Shown piece after piece: positions 51,147 to 58,314 of a DNA stretch of 64,000 bases. Source of the DNA: Actinoplanes solisilvae (GTDB lineage: Bacteria > Actinomycetota > Actinomycetes > Mycobacteriales > Micromonosporaceae). The DNA is taken from the NCBI RefSeq assembly GCF_003999975.1, contig NZ_RJAC01000001.1, forward strand, positions 1,240,001 to 1,304,000, in the 5' to 3' direction. A program made the position numbers and the translations under genes. Positions within the stretch are counted from its first letter, which is position 1; each line of letters opens with the position of its first letter. A model generated the notes under the pieces. It was given only the letters and a program-made list of their open reading frames with translations. It ran no database searches and was not told where the DNA came from.

Positions 51147-53993
51147 CTAGAAAGGCGGCGGCTCGATGTCACATTCGCCGCGTTCGCCTCTCGCCGCCGC
51201 TACCACTTGCGGGTGTTCGGCGCCGAGGCGTTCCCGCAACGTGTTCAGCGCGGGCTCGATCAGCGTCTGCGCCGACTGAGGGTCCTCCGCACGAGTGAGC
51301 AGCCCGAGGTTGATGGCACAGACCAGTGTGTCCGGATGTTCGGCTCGGCCCGCGTTGCGGGCGGTGCTCAGGGTGGTGCGGAGGAGGCGGACCGCGCCTT
51401 CCTGGTCGTACTGGCCGACCCGATCGTTGGCGAGACCTACGGCCGCTGCCTGCACATAGGGATGGTCCGCACCGACCTCGGCGGTCAGCTGACGGTGGGC
51501 CGATTCGACTGTGTTCCGGGCGAGAGTTCGCTCGCCGGTGGCCCGCAGGATGATCGCATGGTTGGTCGCCGCGGCCAGCGTGAGCGGATTGTTCGCCCCG
51601 AACCGCTGACGGTAGGTGTTCACCGCCCGTCGGCTCGTGTTGGAGGCGACCGCCAGGGTGAGCCCGCCGGCTTCACCCGCCGCGACTGCCATCCGAATCG
51701 CGTTCGCATAGGTCATCGCCGCAGCCAGTGTGTATCCGTGCTCCGAGCCCCACTCGCCCTGACAGGTCAAGTGATGATCGCGGCTCAACTCGAGCGCCTC
51801 GGCGATCCTTCCCACCTTGCGCAGCGCGGTGGCGACCGTCCGGGTGGCAAGCACGGTGTACGGGTGTCGCCCGCGTAGCCCGTCGCGCAGCCGGCTCAGG
51901 TTGTCCAGCTGCATGGTCAGTGCGTTCTCGTACTCGCCGAGGCCGTATTGGTCGCGAGCCAGGTTGGAGACGGCCAGCTGCGTGCGGTAGTCGTCCTCGC
52001 CGAAGTTGGTCCGCCAGAACTCGACCAGCTTCTCGTCGATCGCCAGCGCCTCCCCGAACGAGCCCATCGCGCGGTAGGACACTGCCAGGTTGGCTCGCGC
52101 GCGGACCGCCTCGGGGTCCTCCGGCCCGCCGCGGCGCTCGTAGTGGTCGACCCGGTAGCGGTCGAGATTCACGCCGATGCCGTAGTTGCCGAGAATCCGG
52201 CTGACAAAGGCCACACCACTGGCCGTACGGGCGGTGCGGTCGTGGCCCTCTCCGAAGCGCTCATGGGTGGTCAGCCGCACCCAGGCTTCCTGGTAGAGCG
52301 AATCCGCCTCGCGGTAGCGGCCCAATCCGATCAACGCCGACGCGTACCTGTCGATGGCGGCGAACGTCTCGTCGTCGTCCCACACGTCGTCCGGGCCGGC
52401 CCAGGACCGGCGAGCCTCGGCACTCAAGCGCAGGCTGCCGTCGAAGTCGCCGAGCACATAGAGGTAACGGATGTGGTCCAGGACGACTCGTCGTCCCGGG
52501 GACTCCGGATCGTCCAGCAGCCGGGCCGGGCGGATGTGCGGACCTATCTCGGCGTGCATCTCCCAGGTGAGCGGGGTGTCGGGATCCCCGGGGTTGGCCT
52601 CGATCAGCAGTCGGCGCGCATTGCGGTAGGCCTGCACGCCGTCGTGCTCGCTGAGCGAGTCCCGCACGATCAACTGAACCAGGCGGTGCACGCGCAGCTT
52701 CTGCCCGTCATCCACGAGGGTGAGCAATCCGTACTGCTCCAGCAGCTGTAGCGCCGCCTCGAGCTGATCGTCCTGCACCAGCACCCGGCTCAGCGGCGGC
52801 GGGATCGTTTCGTCGCTCGCCGCCCGGAGCAACCCCAGCGACACCGACTCGGCGCTCATGCAGGACAGCATCGCTAGCAGCTGGGCGGCGCCCGGCGACT
52901 CGGCTCGAACGTCGTCGAAGGTCAGACCAAACGCGCTGGCGACAGTCTCGGGATAGCCCGCCGGGCGACCCTCGGCCAGCACCGAGGTGGCGTGGCGGTC
53001 GAGCCGGGCCAGGTAGGCATCGACCGAAATCCCAGTGGTGGCGCGCATCGCGGAGGCTTGCTCGAGTGCCAGCGGTAGGTCGCCAAGACGGGCGGCGAGC
53101 TGGTCGGCGTCGTCGAAGCTGATGTCACTGCGGCTCTGCAGCAGCGCGATGCTGTCCCGGCGGGGCAGCACATCGACCGGGACGGTGCGGCCGATCCTGG
53201 TCCAGCTGCCGTCACGGGTCGTGATGATCACGGCACCTCGGTCGGCGGGCATGAGGGGCCGTATCAGCTCCGGTCCGGCGGCGTTGTCGAAGACGATCAA
53301 CCAGCTGAAGCTGGACCGCTCGAGCTCGGCCAACACCTTGTTGATCGTCAAGCGGATGTCGGACTGGCTACCGACCAGTGCGAACGGTGCCCGATCGGCC
53401 AGCGCGGCGAGCGTGGAACGGGCTTGCGAAGTCTGCTCGGCAGTGATCCACCAGACGTGGTCGTACCGATGCCGCTCGCGGTGGACGAACTCGCTGGCGA
53501 TGCTGGTCTTACCCACGCCGCCGAGCCCATGCAGCACGAGCGGTTGCCAGGGCGTGGCGTCGAGCCGGGCCCGCATGATCTCCATCAGGTCCTCACGGCC
53601 GATGAAACCCGGATTGCGGGCCGGCACGTTGGCCGACGGCGGTTCGCTGACCGGCGGCGTCTCGGACGCATTGGGCGGCGGGTCGGGTGGCACCGGCGCG
53701 GGCCCGCCGGATCGGTTGTCCCGTTTCGCGTTCCACAGCGCGAGGAAGCGCTGGACTTCCGCTTCCGGGTCGGGCCGGTGCACCGCCATCTTCGCGAGCA
53801 CCCGAACGACGCACTCGACTTTGCTCCAGCGTGGAATCGCGTTGCCGCTGAGCAGCGAACTGACGGTTTCGTGGCTGACCGTGTCGGGCATGCCGGGGGT
53901 GGACGCGATCTCTTCGCTGATCCGGCGGAACGACGGCTGACCAGCAGTCCGATACAAGATCCCCAGCTCGCTGACGAGATCATTCTGCGGCAC
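51147..53993 (-). CDS. FxsT-like NB-ARC (STAND) protein with TPRs
   Basis: 948 residues, GTG start with GGGGAG upstream. Residues 1-90 look like a DNA-binding or XRE-like helical domain (LVSELGILYRTAGQPSFRRI, TVSHETVSSLLSGNAIPRWS). A Pro-rich linker leads to an NB-ARC ATPase: P-loop GLGGVGKT at 156-163, SWLIVFDNA as Walker B, and GDLPLALEQA as the GLPLA motif. Some ten TPR-like repeats fill the C-terminal half. The protein ends ECDIEPPPF. This arrangement matches the tetratricopeptide protein FxsT described for FxSxx-COOH peptide systems. Role: probably a switch that senses the peptide or an invader. It is the first gene of an operon with the maturase and hydroxylase. Confidence 0.85.
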   Translation of the reverse strand: MPQNDLVSELGILYRTAGQPSFRRISEEIASTPGMPDTVSHETVSSLLSGNAIPRWSKVECVVRVLAKMAVHRPDPEAEVQRFLALWNAKRDNRSGGPAPVPPDPPPNASETPPVSEPPSANVPARNPGFIGREDLMEIMRARLDATPWQPLVLHGLGGVGKTSIASEFVHRERHRYDHVWWITAEQTSQARSTLAALADRAPFALVGSQSDIRLTINKVLAELERSSFSWLIVFDNAAGPELIRPLMPADRGAVIITTRDGSWTRIGRTVPVDVLPRRDSIALLQSRSDISFDDADQLAARLGDLPLALEQASAMRATTGISVDAYLARLDRHATSVLAEGRPAGYPETVASAFGLTFDDVRAESPGAAQLLAMLSCMSAESVSLGLLRAASDETIPPPLSRVLVQDDQLEAALQLLEQYGLLTLVDDGQKLRVHRLVQLIVRDSLSEHDGVQAYRNARRLLIEANPGDPDTPLTWEMHAEIGPHIRPARLLDDPESPGRRVVLDHIRYLYVLGDFDGSLRLSAEARRSWAGPDDVWDDDETFAAIDRYASALIGLGRYREADSLYQEAWVRLTTHERFGEGHDRTARTASGVAFVSRILGNYGIGVNLDRYRVDHYERRGGPEDPEAVRARANLAVSYRAMGSFGEALAIDEKLVEFWRTNFGEDDYRTQLAVSNLARDQYGLGEYENALTMQLDNLSRLRDGLRGRHPYTVLATRTVATALRKVGRIAEALELSRDHHLTCQGEWGSEHGYTLAAAMTYANAIRMAVAAGEAGGLTLAVASNTSRRAVNTYRQRFGANNPLTLAAATNHAIILRATGERTLARNTVESAHRQLTAEVGADHPYVQAAAVGLANDRVGQYDQEGAVRLLRTTLSTARNAGRAEHPDTLVCAINLGLLTRAEDPQSAQTLIEPALNTLRERLGAEHPQVVAAARGERGECDIEPPPF

Positions 53994-54438
53994 TTGGCAC
54001 GCTCCCCAACTACGCCCGCCGGTAAGGCCGACCGCCGCTCGTCAGCGGCCCCGGAGACCGGAGAACCCGCTGTCGACGCCCCCGGTGCCAGAAACTGTCA
54101 AGTTCTGTAAAGGCAGCATTCCACAGCGGAGGGTTGCGGAACAGACCGTAAAGATGCACTGACACTGATGGTTATTCAAGAATCAACGGATCAATTCGTT
54201 GACCTGCACATTCGAGAACGCACGAGCGTCACGCGCTCTGCCTGGTCTCGCACACTGTCGGTGGATGGATGAGCCGAGCGCGCGGCCATCCGGGCGGACA
54301 AGTCGGCGATTCAGTCGCGCAGTCCAAGATCGAGTTCGGGAAATGGTGCCAAACCGTCGATGATCAGAAATCCTGGTCGGTTGTCAAGCTTCGGCAAGCG
54401 ATCGTGGACAGTGGGCTCCCGCCGCTACGGTCGGCAGG
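53994..54438. other. Divergent intergenic region of the RiPP/STAND cluster
   Basis: About 445 nt that separates the operon at 53993 from the LRR-Roc-COR-TIR gene. It has no coding sequence that I can support and is comparatively AT-rich around 54130-54210, as expected for promoters. Confidence 0.65.
54183..54202. promoter_or_regulatory. Candidate operator palindrome
   Basis: tcaacg-gatcaatt-cgttga has perfect 6-bp arms separated by 8 nt, in the AT-rich middle of the divergent region. It could be bound by a regulator, for instance the HTH domain of the NB-ARC protein. This is not tested. Confidence 0.35.
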
Positions 54439-57438
54439 GTGGAGATTTCGCTCGAGCAGGCAATCCGGGATGTCGCCGAAGGCCGGTCCGACACCCTTGA
54501 CCTGAGCCGGCACCTCGCCTTCCCGGACGGTGCGAGACAACGCCTCCCGCCGGCCGTCCGCCAGCTGCGAGGGCTACGACATCTCCGGCTCAGCCACAGC
54601 GCCGATGTGGACCTGCCGGACTGGCTCGGCGAGCTCCCCCGGCTCCAGACGGTCGACGCCGGTCGCTGCCTGGTGCTGAGGACTCCGTCCCTGCCTTGGG
54701 TGCGATGGGTGGTCGACGCCGACACCCTGCTGGTGCAGCGCCAGATCGATCCGGGAAAGGTGGACGGGGTCTCGATCAGCGCCGGCACCTCCGCGGACGC
54801 GCTTCACAACGTCTTGAGATTGATCTACGACGGCCGACTCGCGATCACCAAGTTGACTGTCGACGTGCGCTCTGCGGCCGGCACGGAACACCTCGAGCTG
54901 GTGGAAAAAATCATCGGGGAATCGTCGGCGCTCCGCCGGCTCGACGTAAGCCGGCATCCGCTGGGCCGAGTGCCGGAGTCGATCCGGGGACTACGCCAGC
55001 TCACCGACCTGAGCCTGACCGACCTTGGACTCGGGTCGGTCCCGCCGTGGCTGTTCGAGCTCCCCATGCTGACGCGCCTCGACCTGCGCAACAACCGGCT
55101 CGTCGAGTTGCCCTCCGAGATCGCCCACGCCGTCAATCTCATCCATCTCCGTCTCGCCGGAAATCTCTTCCAGCAGATCCCCGACGGCATCTGGCAGCTG
55201 ACCGCCCTCACCCTCCTCGATCTGCGTGGCTGCCCGATCAGCGCGATCCCCGTCGACATCCTGCGGATGCTCGCCCTGACCACGCTCCAGGTGGACGCGG
55301 GCCGGCCGGAGCTGGCCGTTCCACCCCCTGAGGTTGCCGCCCGCGGCCTGGAAGCGATCAAAAGCTACTGGTCGCAGGAGCGGGCCTCGGGCGTCGACTA
55401 TCTCGCCGAGGCCAAGTTGCTGATCGTCGGCGAGGCCGGGGCCGGCAAGACGACGCTGGCCAAGAAGATCCTCGACCCTGACTACCCACTCGACCCGCAG
55501 GAGAACAGCACGACCGGGATCGCGGTCGACACCTGGCAGTTCCCGTCGGCGATCCGCAATGGCGCCGCGGTGGGCGCAGCGATCCTCCATCGCGACTTCC
55601 GGGTCAACGTCTGGGACTTCGGCGGCCAGGAGATCTACCACTCGACTCACCAGTTCTTCCTCACCAAGCGCTCGGTCTATGTGTTGCTCACCGACGGCCG
55701 GCGCGAGGATGCCGATTTCGGCTACTGGCTCGAAATGATCAAGCTGCTCAGCGACGGCAGCCCGTTGATCGTGGTCGAGAACCGGCGCCGAGGGCGCACC
55801 CAGGGCCTAGACCTGCGACGACTGCGGCAGGACTATCCGAACCTGGTCGCCACGCTCACCATCGACCTCGCCGACAACAGCGGGCTCACCGAGCTGACCG
55901 CCCTGATCCGCCGCGAACTCGAACTGCTCCCGCACATCGGCACCGCGCTGCCACGCAGCTGGCAGGGTGTGCGAGAGACCCTCGACGAGGACGACCGCGA
56001 CTACATCCTGGCCGACGAATTCTTCCGCATCTGCGCCGGTCACGGCTTCCTGCTCGAGGACGACATGCGCCAGCTCGGCGGCTTTCTGCACGACCTGGGC
56101 ATCTGCCTGTTCTTCCAAGCCGACCCGCTGCTCGGCCGGGTGGTCGTGCTCAAACCGGCGTGGGGCACTCACGCGGTGTACCGCGTTCTCGACGACCCTG
56201 GCATCAAGGCAGCGCGGGGTGAGTTCGGGCTGGGCGACCTCGAACGAATCTGGCACGAGCCGACCTATGCCCGGATGCGGGCGGAACTCGTCCGTCTGAT
56301 GGCGAAGTTCTCCCTCTGCTACCAGGTCCGAGGCGGGGAGAGCTTCGTGGCCCCGCAGCTGCTGTCGCCGAACCCGCCCGACGACTTTCGCTGGGACGAG
56401 CCCGGAGACCTCACCCTGCGCTACGAGTACGACGTCATGCCGAAAGGCGTCGTACGCCGGTTGATCGTCGAGCTCAACGATCTGATCGAGGAGGACCGGG
56501 TCTGGCGCGATGGTGCGGTGTTCGCCTACGGCCCCGGTCGTGCCGAAGTCGTCGAGAACTACCGCACCCGCCAGTTGCAGATCCGGCTCTCTCCCCGCGA
56601 CCCCCGGGTGATGCTGTCGGCGATCGACCGAGCGTTGACCATCATCCATCGGTCCTATCCCGACCTGCGTTTTCGCCGCCTGCGCCCCTGCAGTTGCGAG
56701 GTTTGCGCCCGGGCCGGCGAGCCGGCCATGTTCAGCGTTGACGAGCTGGAGGATTTCGCCCGGGCGGGTGATCAGATCCAGTGCCGCCGCAGCCACCTCC
56801 TCCTCGATGCGGCCACATTGCTCAGTGAGCTGTGGCAACCTCTTGGCGTGACCTCATCTGCCCCGATCTCGACGGCACCCGAGATCTTCGTCTCGTACAA
56901 GTGGGGTGGCGCGGCCGACGCGCTGGTCGACCAGATCGTCGCCGAGCTGCAGTCCCGTGGCCTGGTGATCACCCGCGACCGCAGTACGGTCCGCTATCGC
57001 GACTCGATCCAGCGGTTCATGCGGCGGCTCGGTCAGGGCAGCGCGATCGTCGTGGTGCTCGACGACGCGTACCTCAAGTCGAAAAACTGCATGTTCGAGC
57101 TGACGGAGATCGCCGGCCGCCCCGACTTCGCCAAATCGATCTACCCGATCGTCCTCGGCGACGCGAAGATCTTCGACGCTTTGGACCGCATCGAGTACGT
57201 GAGTCATTGGGAGGCGAAGCGCGCGGCGCTGGAGTCGAAAATGCGCACCGTGGGGCTCGAGAACCTCAGCGGCATTCGTGAGGATCTCGATCTTTACTCA
57301 AAGATCCGTGCCATGATCGCCAAGATCGTCGACCTGCTGTCCGACATGAACACGCTGACCGAGGACGAACATCGTGGAAGCGACTTCAGTCAGCTTTACG
57401 ACGCCCTCGACCAACGGCCCGGCACCACCGGATCATGA
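54439..57438 (+). CDS. LRR-Roc-COR-TIR signalling protein
   Basis: 999 residues, GTG start. Leucine-rich repeats fill about residues 30-290 (LPPAVRQLRGLRHLRLSHSA, RLDLRNNRLVELPSEIAHAV). A Roc GTPase-like domain follows with P-loop GEAGAGKTT at about 331-339 and switch motif WDFGGQEIYHSTHQFF. A COR domain comes next, containing a Cys-rich patch (CSCEVCARAGEP and CRRSH). Residues 815 to about 960 are a TIR domain (EIFVSYKWGGAADALVDQIV); Glu887 in MFELTEI sits where plant and bacterial TIR NADases have the catalytic Glu. Expected role: a nucleotide switch that on activation might cleave NAD+ or recruit partners. It is divergent from the maturase operon and 5' of the precursor genes. Confidence 0.88.
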   Translation: MEISLEQAIRDVAEGRSDTLDLSRHLAFPDGARQRLPPAVRQLRGLRHLRLSHSADVDLPDWLGELPRLQTVDAGRCLVLRTPSLPWVRWVVDADTLLVQRQIDPGKVDGVSISAGTSADALHNVLRLIYDGRLAITKLTVDVRSAAGTEHLELVEKIIGESSALRRLDVSRHPLGRVPESIRGLRQLTDLSLTDLGLGSVPPWLFELPMLTRLDLRNNRLVELPSEIAHAVNLIHLRLAGNLFQQIPDGIWQLTALTLLDLRGCPISAIPVDILRMLALTTLQVDAGRPELAVPPPEVAARGLEAIKSYWSQERASGVDYLAEAKLLIVGEAGAGKTTLAKKILDPDYPLDPQENSTTGIAVDTWQFPSAIRNGAAVGAAILHRDFRVNVWDFGGQEIYHSTHQFFLTKRSVYVLLTDGRREDADFGYWLEMIKLLSDGSPLIVVENRRRGRTQGLDLRRLRQDYPNLVATLTIDLADNSGLTELTALIRRELELLPHIGTALPRSWQGVRETLDEDDRDYILADEFFRICAGHGFLLEDDMRQLGGFLHDLGICLFFQADPLLGRVVVLKPAWGTHAVYRVLDDPGIKAARGEFGLGDLERIWHEPTYARMRAELVRLMAKFSLCYQVRGGESFVAPQLLSPNPPDDFRWDEPGDLTLRYEYDVMPKGVVRRLIVELNDLIEEDRVWRDGAVFAYGPGRAEVVENYRTRQLQIRLSPRDPRVMLSAIDRALTIIHRSYPDLRFRRLRPCSCEVCARAGEPAMFSVDELEDFARAGDQIQCRRSHLLLDAATLLSELWQPLGVTSSAPISTAPEIFVSYKWGGAADALVDQIVAELQSRGLVITRDRSTVRYRDSIQRFMRRLGQGSAIVVVLDDAYLKSKNCMFELTEIAGRPDFAKSIYPIVLGDAKIFDALDRIEYVSHWEAKRAALESKMRTVGLENLSGIREDLDLYSKIRAMIAKIVDLLSDMNTLTEDEHRGSDFSQLYDALDQRPGTTGS

Positions 57439-57648
57439 CGCCCACGACCAGGTTTCAGGTCTGACCGCGGATTCCGACGAGCTGATCGACAGTCGCGACG
57501 ACCCGACCGGTTAAAGTTTGGCCGCGAGTCCGGTCCCAGCTTGCCTGGGCGCGGGGGAACCCGGGATGATCCCACCTGTTCTGCCCACCACTGCGCCCGA
57601 AACGCACTATTCTGCGCCGAGGAAGAACTGCGCCCGGAAGGATGATCG

Positions 57649-57861
57649 ATGGCGGACCCCCTCGCAGACTCGAGCACCTCGTTGCCCGATCTGGCGAACG
57701 AGCGGATCGTCAACATCCTGACGTCGGACGATTCAGCGCTGGCCAACGCCGTGCGACGCGTGCGCGAGGAGTCGGCGGCCTCGCCGGACTATTACGCCGC
57801 CTTCGGTAACGTGCCCTCCCCTCTCACCGAGGGTGCTGCGAGTGGGGTTGGGAACCGTTAG
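57649..57861 (+). CDS. Candidate RiPP precursor peptide 1 (core YYAAFGN)
   Basis: 70 residues, ATG with GGAAGGA 6 nt upstream. It has no signal peptide. Residues 12-45 form a leader-like helical region (LPDLANERIVNILTSDDSAL, ANAVRRVREESAAS). Residues 47-58 read DYYAAFGNVPSP, followed by a short Gly/Ala tail. Small size, isolation, an aromatic core and linkage to a radical SAM maturase make it a likely substrate. The F52-G53-N54 triplet fits the aromatic-x-x pattern that FxsB-type enzymes crosslink. It does not end in the classical FxSxx-COOH. It is homologous to the gene at 58041. Confidence 0.72.
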   Translation: MADPLADSSTSLPDLANERIVNILTSDDSALANAVRRVREESAASPDYYAAFGNVPSPLTEGAASGVGNR

Positions 57862-58040
57862 CGTCCCAAGTATGGTGGCTTGAGGGTCCGGCAGATCGAC
57901 AGCCGTTCACGTCGCTGCCCACTCCCTCGGCGACGGTTGCGTCGTGTTTGGAGTCACGCGAGGTCAGCACCGGTGACCGGTTGCCAACGACGGCGACGCG
58001 CGACCGCCTGATCCGCCGAGATCACGCACGGGAGGCTCCG
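57862..58040. other. Short spacer between the two precursor genes
   Basis: No coding sequence is needed here; the frame for the second gene can be pushed back to a TTG at 57948 but lacks a ribosome site there. I prefer the start at 58041. Confidence 0.5.
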
Positions 58041-58310
58041 TTGTCTGACGTCCGGAACCAGAGCAGCGTCGATACCGAGGTGCGCTCGCAACCGACCGGC
58101 ACGCCACCTCGTGACGAGGCGACGGCCGTGCCACGCCTCCTGGATCTTCCCGTGGGGCAGGTCCTATGGAATGCGGACAGCGCACTGTCCATCGCCCGGC
58201 AACGGGTCACCGCGGAACGGGCTCGAGGCGACCAGAACTACGCGGCGCACGGCAGCAGCCCCGCCCCCCAGCCGGGCGCGGCGCCGCCGTTGCCGGCGAC
58301 GCCGCACTGA
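58041..58310 (+). CDS. Candidate RiPP precursor peptide 2 (core NYAAHGS)
   Basis: 89 residues from a TTG at 58041 chosen because GGAGG lies 5 nt upstream; a TTG at 57948 would add 31 residues. Residues 33-59 mirror the leader of precursor 1 (LLDLPVGQVLWNADSALSIA, RQRVTAE). Residues 66-74 read NYAAHGSSP, with a Pro-rich tail (APQPGAAPPLPATPH) following. The His70-Gly-Ser triplet replaces Phe-Gly-Asn of precursor 1. It stops 4 nt before the stop codon of the convergent NB-ARC gene. It is probably a second substrate of the same maturase. Confidence 0.68.
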   Translation: MSDVRNQSSVDTEVRSQPTGTPPRDEATAVPRLLDLPVGQVLWNADSALSIARQRVTAERARGDQNYAAHGSSPAPQPGAAPPLPATPH

Positions 58311-58314
58311 CCAC

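Noticed and set aside
49923..51878. 651-codon plus-strand open frame opposite the radical SAM gene
   Set aside because: No domain is visible and it crosses two well-supported minus-strand genes with motifs.
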